64,000 nt of DNA from JBHGBM01 sp041946965 (GCA_041946965.1 JBHGBM010000007.1:1-64000), one strand, 5' to 3'; counted from the stretch's first letter, positions 1 to 10,713 are shown. Translations and numbers: made by a program. The notes: generated by a model from the sequence alone, not told the origin.

Positions 1-102
1 GAAGGCGCCACGCCGCTCAGCCAGAACGCCTACAAGGTGCAACTGGCGCGGGTGGCGGTGAAGCGCGCTCTGCTGGCCGCGGCGGGCGCAAGGAGGCCGT
101 AG
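1..102 (+). CDS. C-terminal end of molybdopterin-dehydrogenase (xanthine/CO dehydrogenase-type) FAD-binding subunit, 5' partial
   Basis: Only the last 33 codons lie in the window; the frame is open from base 1 to TAG at 100-102. The visible peptide contains 'TPLSQNAYKVQLARV' followed by 'KRALLAAAG'. The pattern PLS-N-AYKV-LAR...RALL is typical of the extreme C-terminus of CoxM/YagS-type FAD subunits of xanthine dehydrogenase-family enzymes, which pass electrons between FeS clusters and FAD. The call rests on this short tail alone, so the substrate cannot be inferred. A small ORF follows 2 nt later and is probably co-transcribed. Confidence 0.55.
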   Translation, partial: EGATPLSQNAYKVQLARVAVKRALLAAAGARRP

Positions 103-104
103 CC

Positions 105-320
105 ATGGAACGTCCCGGACTGGTGAATATCACGGAGGACCGCTGTGAGTTCCTGCGCTGGAAAGGGATGTTCGTGGAAGCCGAGTGGGACCCGACCATC
201 CAGCACAGCAACGACCGCGCCTTCTGGTGCCAGCACACCCTGAACTGCCTGGGGCCGGACGGCAAAGTCGCCGACGACTACGAGTGCAATCCCGCACGAA
301 ACTGCTACAGCCAGTTGTAA
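105..320 (+). CDS. Small Cys-rich hypothetical protein (71 aa)
   Basis: ATG lies 2 nt after the stop of the preceding FAD-subunit gene, and the in-gene 'aaggagg' of that gene (90-96) gives a Shine-Dalgarno 8 nt upstream, so translation is well supported. The product is soluble, has no signal peptide or membrane segment, and has five cysteines (C14, C42, C48, C61, C67) and many aromatic residues. I do not recognise a family. A strong intrinsic terminator follows directly, making this the last gene of the upstream operon. The Cys content and position suggest an accessory or metal-binding role for the dehydrogenase, which is inference only. Confidence 0.7.
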   Translation: MERPGLVNITEDRCEFLRWKGMFVEAEWDPTIQHSNDRAFWCQHTLNCLGPDGKVADDYECNPARNCYSQL

Positions 321-326
321 ACCTTT

Positions 327-362
327 AAGGGCCGGGTTCAGCCCGGCCCTTCTCCTTCTTTT
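327..362 (+). terminator. Rho-independent terminator
   Basis: Perfect 10-bp stem AAGGGCCGGG (327-336) / CCCGGCCCTT (342-351) with a 5-nt loop, followed by a pyrimidine/T-rich tract ending in TTTT. It sits 6 nt after the stop codon of the Cys-rich small gene and closes that operon. Confidence 0.85.
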
Positions 363-389
363 ATAATCTCTTACAGGGAGAAATTTCGG

Positions 390-1046
390 ATGCGTCTGAT
401 TCTGGGGCTTGCGATGTGCATCTGCGCCTCTGCGGGAGTTCGCGGCACGTACGTCGAGGCGCGCAACGCCGACGTTTACACAGGACCGTGCTTCGCCAAC
501 GGCGAAGTGGGGCAACTGGGCAATCTTGCGGTTTTCGGGTGGAATATTTCGCGGGGCACGTGGGAGGGAGTAGACCTCAGCGGGCTTACCGTGGTGGGGG
601 TGTTGAAGGCGCGGCATGCGCTGGGCGACGTTTACGAGACTTCATATCCGATTCATTCGGTTCTGATCGTGGACAGCCAGGCGAACCCGGAACAGAGGCT
701 GGCGCTGCAACACTTCGCGCGGCGCATGGGCGGGGATCTGTTCGAAACCGTGGTGCGGGTCGACTACCAGCCGATCCGGTTCACTTTGAAGGACGGCAAT
801 GTGCACAGCAGGGCGGCGTCGCTGGTGGCGGGCTCGCAAGTCGAGATCCGCACGCGCCCGCTCGATGAAGGCGACCAGATCTGCCACAACGAGGAAGTCT
901 GGTATCCGCCGCTGATTAAGCTGGAGCACGCCATGCCGGCGGCCACGCTGGTGAACCGTTATCTGGGAGAAGGACTGGGCACCACCTGGAGCAGCCCGGA
1001 GAAGCGCAGCGCCTTTGTGGGGACGTTCGCCGCGGACGGCGACTGA
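390..1046 (+). CDS. Exported DUF1326-like protein (218 aa)
   Basis: The N-terminus MRLILGLAMCICASAGVRG is a signal peptide, predicting export to the periplasm. The mature part begins 'GTYVEARNADVYTGPCFAN' and ends '...SAFVGTFA', resembling DUF1326 proteins, which start with a similar Y-EA-NADVYTGPC block; their function is unknown. An SD-like AGGGAGA lies about 9 nt before the ATG, and a TATAAT (362-367) sits between the upstream terminator and the gene, so it probably has its own promoter. Single gene; the next gene starts 38 nt later. Confidence 0.7.
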   Translation: MRLILGLAMCICASAGVRGTYVEARNADVYTGPCFANGEVGQLGNLAVFGWNISRGTWEGVDLSGLTVVGVLKARHALGDVYETSYPIHSVLIVDSQANPEQRLALQHFARRMGGDLFETVVRVDYQPIRFTLKDGNVHSRAASLVAGSQVEIRTRPLDEGDQICHNEEVWYPPLIKLEHAMPAATLVNRYLGEGLGTTWSSPEKRSAFVGTFAADGD

Positions 1047-1084
1047 TCCGCGCGGTGTTACAATCGGCGCGATAACGGGTCCGC

Positions 1085-2629
1085 ATGGGGAAACGCTCGC
1101 GCCAACGCTTGTCGTCTGTCCAAGCCAGGGAAAACCAAACGCTCTCGCGCGTGGGGCGCGCCGCTCCGGCTTTCATCCTGGTTCTTTATGCCCTGCTTCT
1201 GGGATACGGATATGACCGGACGCCGCCAGGGCTTAACAACGACGCGGCGGAAGAGGCGTTGCGCGCGATCTACCTCCTGGATCAGCACCGTTTCCAGCCG
1301 ATGGCCGTGGGGGTGATCGGCACTTCCACGGAGACGTTCTACACGTACCTGGTGGCGCTGCTCGCGCGCCTGACCGGCCCCTCGACGCTGGCGATTCATT
1401 TCGTCTCGTGGGTGTTCGCGCTGGCCTGTTTGTGGGTGGTCTGGCGGCTGGCGAAGCGCATCGCTCCGGACATTCCCGTATGGGCGCCGCTGCTGCTTCT
1501 GGGTGGATCGGCGTGGTTTCTGCACTATGCCCGAAGCGGCTTGCGGGCCATCGCCGCGCCTCTGTCGCTGGCTGCGTTCACCCTGCTGCTCGATCGGGCC
1601 GAAAGCAGCCCGAGGGACCGTTGGAAGGCGCTCGGGGCGGGCCTGGTGCTCGGGCTGAGCCTGTACACCTACACATCCACGCGCATTCTTCCGCTTGCCT
1701 TCCTGGCCTATGCGGTGTTCCGCCTGATTCGCCGCCGGGCGCTCGCGCCGTGCTACGCCGCCATAGCCGCGGGAGCGTTCGTGGCTTCCATTCCGAACCT
1801 GATTTTTTTCGCCCGGCAACCGGGCGAGTTTCTGGCCCGCGGCAGCTACGTGGTGAAGGGCGGCTGGACGGACATTGTTCAGCACGCCGTCTCAACGATG
1901 CTGGCGCCGTTCTACTATCCGGATTACTACCGGAACTTAGGGGGGCCGACCTACTACTTCGACGGTGTCAGCGCCGCGCTCGCGGCCATGGGCAATCATC
2001 CCGTGAACCTCGTACTGGCCGCCGCACTGCTGGTTGGCGTTCTACGGATGCGGCAGGAGTGGGACCGGCCGGTGGTGGCCTACCTGGCGGCCTGCTGGAT
2101 TACCGCGATGGCCACCCTGGGGATCTCCGGCCCGAGCCTGACCCGCACGCTCATCGTGCTGCCGGTGTACGTGGTCTTGGCGTCGCTGGGCGTGAGTTTC
2201 CTACTGCGGAGGTTTCCCCGGGCGCGGCTCGCGGTGCTGTCCGTACTCGTGCTTGCCGCGCTGTACGAGGTGGGCGGCTACATGACCGGGTTTTCGCAAT
2301 CGCGCGCGGCCCAGTTCTTTTACAGCCCCGCAGCGACTCCGCTCGGGCAGGCGGCGGCAGGCGAAGCCAAAGCCGGCCGGCGCGTCCTGTGCGTCCTATC
2401 CAAGGATGCCAACGTCGTGCGCTTCCTGACCCACGGCGAGGCGCAGCGAGTGCGCATCGCGGAGTTTTATCGCCGCCCGGTGGACCCGGCCGAAGTGCGG
2501 GCCGAGGAGTTCAAACCGCAGGTGCTGCTGGTTGAGAACGCCCTGTTGCCCGCAGTGGCGCCGCTGCTCGCGGAGCCGGGTACGATGGAACGGCGGGAGC
2601 AGTACACCAGCATCCACGTCCGCCGTTGA
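1085..2629 (+). CDS. GT39/ArnT-like integral membrane glycosyltransferase (514 aa)
   Basis: Polytopic membrane protein with about 10-12 hydrophobic segments. It has the N-terminal periplasmic-loop signature of GT-C enzymes: 'LNNDAAEEALRAIYLLDQ', with the acidic pair expected of the catalytic Asp/Glu, right after the first transmembrane helix. GT39-type enzymes (PMT/ArnT superfamily) move a sugar from a polyprenyl-phosphate donor to a protein or lipid on the outer face of the inner membrane. The C-terminal 100 residues form a soluble domain. Substrate unknown. A TACAAT hexamer (1059-1064) lies 20 nt before the ATG. The gene converges on xylulokinase with 8 nt between stops. Confidence 0.7.
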   Translation: MGKRSRQRLSSVQARENQTLSRVGRAAPAFILVLYALLLGYGYDRTPPGLNNDAAEEALRAIYLLDQHRFQPMAVGVIGTSTETFYTYLVALLARLTGPSTLAIHFVSWVFALACLWVVWRLAKRIAPDIPVWAPLLLLGGSAWFLHYARSGLRAIAAPLSLAAFTLLLDRAESSPRDRWKALGAGLVLGLSLYTYTSTRILPLAFLAYAVFRLIRRRALAPCYAAIAAGAFVASIPNLIFFARQPGEFLARGSYVVKGGWTDIVQHAVSTMLAPFYYPDYYRNLGGPTYYFDGVSAALAAMGNHPVNLVLAAALLVGVLRMRQEWDRPVVAYLAACWITAMATLGISGPSLTRTLIVLPVYVVLASLGVSFLLRRFPRARLAVLSVLVLAALYEVGGYMTGFSQSRAAQFFYSPAATPLGQAAAGEAKAGRRVLCVLSKDANVVRFLTHGEAQRVRIAEFYRRPVDPAEVRAEEFKPQVLLVENALLPAVAPLLAEPGTMERREQYTSIHVRR

Positions 2630-2637
2630 TGCTTCGC

Positions 2638-4116
2638 TCAGAGAACCGCGATGGCGGAGTAAGCCGGCTTGAGCGCCGGGTAGAGCGACTGGTAGATGCG
2701 GTGGCCGCGGGTGTAGAATGCCGCGTTTTGGGGCGTGACCGAGTCTACTTCGCGGATGGCCTCGCGGCACACGCCGGGCACGCTGCCGTATTCGCGGGAG
2801 AGCGCGAGCAGCGCGGCGCCGTAGGCCGAGCCTTCCTGGGTTTCCAGCGTGACCACGCGCTTGTTGAAGACATCGGCCAGCACCTGGCGCCAGAAGGGGC
2901 TTTTCGCGCCGCCTCCGGAGGCGCGAACGGAGTTGATCGCCACGCCGAGTTCCTCGATGAGATCGAGACAATCGCGCTGGCTGTAGCTCACGCCTTCGAT
3001 CACGGCGCGGAGGAGATCGGCGCGGGTGTGGCTGGCGGTGAGCCCGATCCAGCCGCCGCGCGCGGCGGCGTCGAGGTGCGGCGTGCGCTCGCCCATCAGG
3101 TACGGCAGCCAGAAGAGGCCCTGCGCGCCGGCGGGGGAGAGCGCCGCCTCGGCGGTGAGCGCGTCGTAGTGCATTCCGGGCGCAAGCTGGTTGCGGAACC
3201 ATTGCAGGCTGAGGCCCGCGCCCTGCGTCACGCCCATCACGTGCCACTTGCCGCGCACCGCGTGGCAGAAGGTGTGCACGCGGCCGGCGAGGTCGTAAGC
3301 GACGTTCTCCATGTGGGCGAAGACCACCCCGGAAGTACCCAGCGTGCAGGAGACGATGCCCGGCTCGACGATGCCGTTGCCCACGGCGCTGGAAGCCTGG
3401 TCGCCGCCGCCGCCCACCACCGGAGTACCGGCTTTCAGGCCGGTGGCTTCGGCGGCCTGCGCGCCGATCACGCCGGTGACATCCGCCGATTCGTAGCACT
3501 TGGGCAGGATGGCCCGGTCGAGCTTCAGGCCGTCCACCATCTCGAAGGACCAGCGCCGGTTCACCACGTCGAACAACGAGGTCCCGGAGGCGTCGGAAAC
3601 TTCGGTGGCGTATTCGCCGGTGAGGCGAAAGCGCACGTAGTCCTTGGGCAGCAGCACCTTGCGCACGCGCGCGAAGTTCTGCGGCTCGTTATCACGCACC
3701 CAGAGCAGCTTGGGAAGCGTGAAACCGGTGAGCACCGGATTGGCGGTCCACCGCAGGACGTTCTCTTTGCCGAGCGCGGCGTTGATCGAGTCCACCTGCG
3801 GCTGGCTGCGCTGATCGCACCAGATGAGCGAGGGACGAATCACGCGGTCCGCCTCGTCGAGAATGACGAGCCCGTGCATCTGGCCGGAGAGGCCCACGGC
3901 CTTGACCTCGCCGCCGGAAACGCCGGCTTCGGCGAGCACGCCGCGGACGGCGCCGGCGGCGGCGTTCCACCAGTCGTAGGGATCCTGCTCGGCCCAGAGG
4001 GGGCGCGGCATGCTCATGTCCTGGTGCGGCGCGGTGAAGCCGGCTTTGACGCGGCCCCGCGCATCCACCAGCAAGGCGCGGCTTCCGCCGGTTCCGATAT
4101 CGATGCCCAACCACAT
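2638..4116 (-). CDS. xylB: Xylulokinase, FGGY family
   Basis: Phosphorylates D-xylulose to xylulose-5-phosphate, the entry to the pentose phosphate pathway. 492 aa, normal for XylB. Visible FGGY motifs: N-terminal phosphate-binding 'GIDIGTGGSRALLVD' (residues 4-18), the xylulokinase-type 'LSGQMHGLVILD' (76-87), and the C-lobe 'GGGGDQASSAVGNG' with catalytic Asp239. Lies 6 nt downstream of the ROK glucokinase gene, so the two form a sugar-kinase operon. Other FGGY substrates cannot be excluded from sequence, but the QMHG motif favours xylulose. Confidence 0.9.
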   Translation of the reverse strand: MWLGIDIGTGGSRALLVDARGRVKAGFTAPHQDMSMPRPLWAEQDPYDWWNAAAGAVRGVLAEAGVSGGEVKAVGLSGQMHGLVILDEADRVIRPSLIWCDQRSQPQVDSINAALGKENVLRWTANPVLTGFTLPKLLWVRDNEPQNFARVRKVLLPKDYVRFRLTGEYATEVSDASGTSLFDVVNRRWSFEMVDGLKLDRAILPKCYESADVTGVIGAQAAEATGLKAGTPVVGGGGDQASSAVGNGIVEPGIVSCTLGTSGVVFAHMENVAYDLAGRVHTFCHAVRGKWHVMGVTQGAGLSLQWFRNQLAPGMHYDALTAEAALSPAGAQGLFWLPYLMGERTPHLDAAARGGWIGLTASHTRADLLRAVIEGVSYSQRDCLDLIEELGVAINSVRASGGGAKSPFWRQVLADVFNKRVVTLETQEGSAYGAALLALSREYGSVPGVCREAIREVDSVTPQNAAFYTRGHRIYQSLYPALKPAYSAIAVL

Positions 4117-4122
4117 AGCGGT

Positions 4123-5037
4123 CTACCTCTCTTCGATCCAGGGAAGATACGCGGCCCCGTAAAGGCCGGCTTCGTTGCCGAGGGTCGCCTTCTCGATGCG
4201 CGTCTCGGTGGTGCGGAAGGTGAAGGAACGCCGGCGCACCTCTTCCAACATGGCGGGTGCGAACAGGTCCCAGGCGCCCAGCACGCCTCCGCTCAACAGG
4301 TAAAGAGGCGCGTTGAAGGCATTCACCAGCATGGCCAGCCCGACCCCGAGCGCCTCGCCCATGATGCGGTAAATGCGGCGCGCGCGCTCGTCGCCGCGCA
4401 TGGCGAGCTCGTACACGTCCTTGGCGGTCAGTCCATCGCCCAGGTTCATCACGCGGGCCATGGAAGCGATGGCGCTGGCGGAGGCGTGTTTTTCCAGGCA
4501 GCCCTGATTGCCGCAGCCGCAGGGGTTGCCGTTGGGCACCACGGTGAGGTGGCCCAACTCGCCCGCCATACCGAGGAAGCCATGCAGCACGCGCCCGCCC
4601 GTGATGATGCCGCCGCCGATCCCGGTGCCGAGCGTGAGCAGCACCAGGTCGTCCACATCGCGGCCCGCGCCCATCCACTTTTCGCCGAGCGCCGCGGCGT
4701 TGGCGTCGTTTTCAAGAATGACGCGCGTGCCCAGGAGGCGCTCCATCTCGTCGCGGATGGGCAAGCCCTCCAGGAACGGCAGGTTGTTGCAGTTCTTGAT
4801 GACGCCTTCCTTGAGCAGGATGAACCCGGGGACGCCCACGCCGATGCCGGCCAGATCACCCGCGCCGTGCCGGTCCTTGAGCTGTTGAATCACCGCCGCC
4901 ATGTCGCGCAGCAGCGGTTCCTTGCCCTCGCCGACGGCGGTGCTGCCGGAAATCTTCTCCAGGATCCCGCCCGAGCGATCGATGGCGGCTCCGCGCAGGT
5001 TGGTGCCGCCCAGATCGAGTCCGATGGAGTATGGCAT
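4123..5037 (-). CDS. ROK-family glucokinase
   Basis: Cytoplasmic ATP-dependent hexokinase of the ROK family (304 aa, typical length). It has the phosphate loop 'GLDLGGTNLRG', the catalytic 'ENDANAAALGEK' with Asp111, the ATP loop GTGIGGG (137-143), the sugar-binding E160/H163 in 'GELGH', and the ROK zinc motif CGCGNQGCLE (C173, C175, C180). First gene of the glcK-xylB pair. There is no convincing SD; a TATGAT hexamer 8 nt before the ATG suggests a leaderless transcript. Glucose is the likely substrate; other hexoses remain possible. Confidence 0.88.
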   Translation of the reverse strand: MPYSIGLDLGGTNLRGAAIDRSGGILEKISGSTAVGEGKEPLLRDMAAVIQQLKDRHGAGDLAGIGVGVPGFILLKEGVIKNCNNLPFLEGLPIRDEMERLLGTRVILENDANAAALGEKWMGAGRDVDDLVLLTLGTGIGGGIITGGRVLHGFLGMAGELGHLTVVPNGNPCGCGNQGCLEKHASASAIASMARVMNLGDGLTAKDVYELAMRGDERARRIYRIMGEALGVGLAMLVNAFNAPLYLLSGGVLGAWDLFAPAMLEEVRRRSFTFRTTETRIEKATLGNEAGLYGAAYLPWIEER

Positions 5038-5045
5038 GAAGGCGC

Positions 5046-5051
5046 ATCATA
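5046..5051 (-). promoter_or_regulatory. Candidate -10 element for a leaderless glucokinase mRNA
   Basis: TATGAT on the minus strand, 8 nt before the ATG of the ROK glucokinase gene. No Shine-Dalgarno intervenes, so transcription would start at or just before the start codon. Confidence 0.4.
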
Positions 5052-5157
5052 GCAAAAATCTCCCGCCGCGCACTCCCGGTGAGAAAAGGGACGTTTCCCA
5101 GGCATTGTGCGTGGAACAGAGAGTGTGCGAACATACGTCCAATAGAGGGGTGGGAGA

Positions 5158-5745
5158 ATGGGAGACCGGAGCTACATCGACATTCCCGGCACCCGGATGC
5201 ACGAGCTGCCCCCTCTGCTGGTTCACCCCGGCGCTCGGGCGGACTGGGCCAGGGTGGTGCAGCGCGCCGTGCGCATCGTGGAGGGTGAAGAGATGCTGCC
5301 GGAAGCCGCCGCCGACGCGCTGGAGCGGCGCAAGCTGGAGCTGGCCATCACGCTGGCGGAACAATACCGCGCGCTGGTTTCGCACTGGCAGTGGGGCGAT
5401 TCGATCCTGGAATGGATCCGGCAGTGCGAGATCACGTTCGAATCGGAGGCAACGCTGCGGCAGCTTTTGCACCCCGACGTGTGGCCGCACGCCTCACGCA
5501 GCAGCTTTGTCACGCTGCTGATCGAGAAGTCCGTGCCGCCGCCGGAAGTGGCGGTGGAGCAGGCGGTCGGATTGCGGCTCACGTTCCGGCACCCTCCGCC
5601 GATCGATTTCTTCTCCAATCAGTTCCTGTTCTACCTGAACTCCACGGTGGCGGGAACGGCGTACCGCACCTGGGCGCAGATGGGCAGCGCCACCGCGGGA
5701 CGGTTTCCTCCCCACCGGTTCCATTTCGAAGTAGTGCGGATGTAG
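5158..5745 (+). CDS. Hypothetical protein (195 aa)
   Basis: ATG is preceded by GGGGTGGGAGA, a good SD. The product is soluble, with no signal peptide or transmembrane helix, and has an amphipathic helical middle (residues 40-90) and several conserved-looking aromatic blocks such as 'FYLNSTVAGTAYRTW'. I do not recognise a family. It is divergent from the glucokinase gene and convergent with the MurJ-like gene, from which a repeat element separates it. Likely a stand-alone gene. Confidence 0.7.
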   Translation: MGDRSYIDIPGTRMHELPPLLVHPGARADWARVVQRAVRIVEGEEMLPEAAADALERRKLELAITLAEQYRALVSHWQWGDSILEWIRQCEITFESEATLRQLLHPDVWPHASRSSFVTLLIEKSVPPPEVAVEQAVGLRLTFRHPPPIDFFSNQFLFYLNSTVAGTAYRTWAQMGSATAGRFPPHRFHFEVVRM

Positions 5746-5750
5746 GATCC

Positions 5751-5823
5751 GGGGACAGACGGATCTGTCCACAACAACGCAGGACGTCAAGCCCGCACTT
5801 GGGGGAAAGATTCGTCTGTCCCC
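5751..5823. repeat. REP-like inverted-repeat element
   Basis: An 11-bp perfect inverted repeat, GGGGACAGACG (5751-5761) and CGTCTGTCCCC (5813-5823), bounds a 73-bp unit. The left arm also contains a smaller hairpin, GGACAG...CTGTCC (5753-5770). 'GGGGACAGAC' palindromes of this type are known as dispersed extragenic repeats in acidobacterial and related genomes. The right half overlaps the 3' end of the MurJ-like gene. Confidence 0.65.
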
Positions 5824-7103
5824 AGCCAGCGGCGGCGCTCGATGCGCCCCAGAACGAACACGGCGAGGAAGCCGGCCAGCAGCCCGAGCGATGCGCCCAA
5901 GCCGATAAACGGAGGCTGCGGCGCGCCCACCAGGATCATCACCGCGACGTTCACCACGAGCGGCAGAAAGGCGCCGCACAGCGGCACCCAGGCGCGGTCG
6001 AGCGAAAACAGCGAGCGCGAGGTCAACTCCAGCAGGCTCCAGCCGATGATGCTGGGCCCGAGCCCCAGGAACACGGCGGCAACGATTTCGGTGGACTCCG
6101 CCGTAAAGCTGCCGCGCTGGAACAGGATGCGGATGGCCGGTTCGCGCAGGGCCAGCGCGCAGGCGCAAACCGCGACCGAGGCGAGCGCCGCCAGCGCGAT
6201 GGTCTTGTCGATCAGCCGGAAGGCGTCGCGCAAACGCGACTGGCTGCGCAGGCGCGCGATTTCCGGCAACAGCGAGTTGGACATGGGACTGACCAGAAAC
6301 GCCAGCGGCACCCCGACCCCGCGCATGCAGTAGTCGAGCGCGGCGGCCATGCCCGGCCCGAAGTGCGTGGCGTAGGCGCGGGTGAAGGTGATGTTCAGCG
6401 CCAGCGCACCGGCGAAAACCACGATCGACAGCGGCTTGGCGAGCAGCGCGCCCCAGTGCGCCTCGCAGGGCGGAAGCCCGCGCGTCTCCAGCCCGGAGCG
6501 TGCGCAGTACCACACCACGGCCAACTGGACCCACGCCCCCAGGGTGTAGCCGATGGCGAAACCGTATACCCCAAGGGCGTTCCAGAACGCCAGCGCGCCG
6601 GCGATGGTCAGCAGGTTCAGCGATGCCTGGTAGAAGGCCGAGGGCGCGAAGCGGCGGTCCGTGTACAGCAGCGCGGAATGGATGGCCGCGATGCCCGCCG
6701 CGAGCGTCGAAAGCGAAATGATCCGCAGGACCGTGACCGCCTTGCCGTAATACGCGGGGTCGAGACCGGGGGCGAGCGCATGAATCAGCCACGGCGCAAA
6801 CACGATGACGGCCAGCGTCACTCCCGAGAACAGCCACACGAAGAACCGGTTGAGCTTCAGGAACAAGGCCGTGCGCCCGGCGCCGCTTCGTGCGGTCAGC
6901 ATGGGAACGAAGGCGAACACCATGGAGTTGATGAGCACGGAGTTGAGCGCGTCCAGCGGGCCGATGGCGACCGCCAGCGAATCGGCCAGGCTCTGGGTGC
7001 CCAGCAGGTATGCGGTAAGCGCCACGCGCGCGAACCCGATGATGTTCCCGGTGACGATGCCTGCGCCGATGGTAAGCCCGCCGCGCACCAGGGGATTCTC
7101 CAC
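5787..7103 (-). CDS. murJ: MurJ/MviN-like lipid flippase (MOP superfamily)
   Basis: Polytopic membrane protein of 438 aa with about 12 hydrophobic helices. N-terminal 'TGNIIGFARVALTAYLLG' and 'SMVFAFVPMLT' match the MurJ/MviN family, which flips lipid II across the inner membrane for peptidoglycan synthesis. It is shorter than classical MurJ (about 510 aa, 14 helices), so one or two C-terminal helices may be missing and another lipid-linked substrate is possible. Start is GTG with no clear SD; it lies 66 nt after the thiol peroxidase stop. The last eleven residues (GTDESFPQVRA) and the stop codon are encoded by a REP-like element, so the C-terminus has probably been replaced. Confidence 0.78.
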   Translation of the reverse strand: MENPLVRGGLTIGAGIVTGNIIGFARVALTAYLLGTQSLADSLAVAIGPLDALNSVLINSMVFAFVPMLTARSGAGRTALFLKLNRFFVWLFSGVTLAVIVFAPWLIHALAPGLDPAYYGKAVTVLRIISLSTLAAGIAAIHSALLYTDRRFAPSAFYQASLNLLTIAGALAFWNALGVYGFAIGYTLGAWVQLAVVWYCARSGLETRGLPPCEAHWGALLAKPLSIVVFAGALALNITFTRAYATHFGPGMAAALDYCMRGVGVPLAFLVSPMSNSLLPEIARLRSQSRLRDAFRLIDKTIALAALASVAVCACALALREPAIRILFQRGSFTAESTEIVAAVFLGLGPSIIGWSLLELTSRSLFSLDRAWVPLCGAFLPLVVNVAVMILVGAPQPPFIGLGASLGLLAGFLAVFVLGRIERRRWLGTDESFPQVRA

Positions 7104-7169
7104 CGCGCGCGTGAGCGCGCGTTCGGCCGCGAACGGGATAGAGGAATTTGCGCTCAGATCGACCCCGTT

Positions 7170-7691
7170 TCAGGCGCCCCGCGCCATCACCGAGCGCGCC
7201 GCGTTCAGGGCGGCTTCGTAGTTGGGGTGCTCGGTCACTTCGGGTACATACTCAACGTAGCGAATGGTGTTGTCCGGGTCCAGGACGAAAATCGCCCGGC
7301 TCTCGATACGCAACTCCTTGATCAGGGTGCCGTAACTGGAACCGAACGAACCATCTTTGTGATCCGACAGCATGCGCACATGGTCCACGGCGAAAGTGTC
7401 GCACCAGCGGCGCTGCGCGAAAGGCAGGTCCATGCTGACCGCGAGGACTTCGACGCCGGGCAGCTTGGCGACTTCGTCGTTGAAGCGTTTGGTCTGGGCG
7501 TCGCACACCGGCGTATCGAGGGAAGGCACAACGCTGATGATGCGCACCTTGTTCCCCGTGTCCCGCAGGGTCACGGGCTTGAGGGTGGTATCGACCACGG
7601 TGAAATCGGGAGCTTTCTCGCCTGGCTTCAGCTCCGGTCCGATCAACGTGAACGGATTGCCTTTGAGAGTAACTGCGCCTGTTCGCTCCAT
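7170..7691 (-). CDS. tpx: Thiol peroxidase, atypical 2-Cys peroxiredoxin
   Basis: Reduces H2O2 and alkyl hydroperoxides using thioredoxin. 173 aa, the usual Tpx length. The peroxidatic Cys63 is in 'PSLDTPVCDAQT' and the resolving Cys97 in 'AQRRWCDTF', the 34-residue spacing expected for Tpx. The stop of the DUF255 gene is 4 nt before the ATG. TAAAAT (7698-7703) 6 nt before the ATG could give an additional leaderless transcript. Context with a thioredoxin-fold protein fits redox defence. Confidence 0.93.
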   Translation of the reverse strand: MERTGAVTLKGNPFTLIGPELKPGEKAPDFTVVDTTLKPVTLRDTGNKVRIISVVPSLDTPVCDAQTKRFNDEVAKLPGVEVLAVSMDLPFAQRRWCDTFAVDHVRMLSDHKDGSFGSSYGTLIKELRIESRAIFVLDPDNTIRYVEYVPEVTEHPNYEAALNAARSVMARGA

Positions 7692-7695
7692 CAGA

Positions 7696-9774
<2,079 letters not shown>

Positions 9775-9789
9775 TTGTTAAACTCCCGA

Positions 9790-10710
9790 TCAGGCTTTCA
9801 TCGCCACGAGGGGATACGGCAGGTAACGTTCATCGGCCAACGGTTTGAGCACGCCGGCAAGCTGGCGGCGCGCATCGGCCGGCATGGGGCCCACGGGCCT
9901 GCGGCACGGTCCCGCGGGAAGCCCGGCCATTTCCATCGCTTCTTTGATCACGGCCGGGAAGGTGTGCAGGGCGAAGGCCTCCCGCAGCGGGTTCACAAAC
10001 TGCTGAAGGCGCGCGGCCTCGTCTTTGCGGCCCTCGCGGAACGCGCGGTAGAGGTCCACGAAGAGGCGCGGCGCCACATTGGCGCACGCCGTGACGGCGC
10101 CCGCGCAGCCCAGCTCGAGCGCGGTCAGGATCATGTGATCACGGCCCATCAAGACGGAAAACGGGCGATCGCGGCCGATGGAGACCAGCTCGGGGAGGCG
10201 GTCCAGGCGTCCGCTCGAATCCTTCAGGCCCACGAAGTTCGCGCAAGCTTCGGCGATGCGCTGGACCACGTTCGGGGTGAGATCCACGCCGCTGCGCTCG
10301 GGTATGTTGTAGGCGAGCACTGGAGTGTGGACGGAACGGCAGACCTCGACGAAGTGCTCCACCAGTTCGTCGGCGGAAGGCCGTATGTAGTACGGCGTGA
10401 CCGCGACGAGGTAGTCTACGCCCTCGGCTTCGGCCTGCTCGGCCAGGCGGATGGTTTCGCGCGTCGTCACCGCGCCCACGTTGCCGTAGATGGGGACGCG
10501 CCCGGCGGCGTACTGGCGGCAGAACCGCAGGGCGACCGTGCGCTCCTCCTCGTTGAGCGCGAAGAACTCGCCCTGGCCGCCGACGGCGAAGATGCCATCC
10601 ACCCCCGCCCCGATCAGGGCGTCCAGGATCTTCTGCCAGGCGGAAAAATCGATCCGCTCGTCGGAGCGGAACGGCGTGACGACGGCGGGGACAATGCCGT
10701 GCGGTTGCAT
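9790..10710 (-). CDS. Dihydrodipicolinate synthase-family aldolase
   Basis: (beta/alpha)8 class I aldolase/lyase of the DapA/NAL superfamily, 306 aa. Schiff-base Lys163 is in 'VGLKDSSG', catalytic Tyr134 in 'AYNIPERSG', and the substrate carboxylate loop is GGQGE (44-48) rather than the canonical GTTGE of DapA. That change and the genomic setting argue against lysine biosynthesis and for a sugar-acid or keto-acid aldolase/dehydratase. A clear SD (GAAGGA) precedes the ATG. Upstream unknown gene ends 3 nt before; the DUF255 gene starts 15 nt after. Confidence 0.85.
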   Translation of the reverse strand: MQPHGIVPAVVTPFRSDERIDFSAWQKILDALIGAGVDGIFAVGGQGEFFALNEEERTVALRFCRQYAAGRVPIYGNVGAVTTRETIRLAEQAEAEGVDYLVAVTPYYIRPSADELVEHFVEVCRSVHTPVLAYNIPERSGVDLTPNVVQRIAEACANFVGLKDSSGRLDRLPELVSIGRDRPFSVLMGRDHMILTALELGCAGAVTACANVAPRLFVDLYRAFREGRKDEAARLQQFVNPLREAFALHTFPAVIKEAMEMAGLPAGPCRRPVGPMPADARRQLAGVLKPLADERYLPYPLVAMKA

Positions 10711-10713
10711 ATC

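Noticed and set aside
2626..5052. 808-codon open frame on the plus strand across the sugar-kinase operon
   Set aside because: Antisense to xylB and the ROK glucokinase, both with full family motifs; a GC-rich shadow frame.
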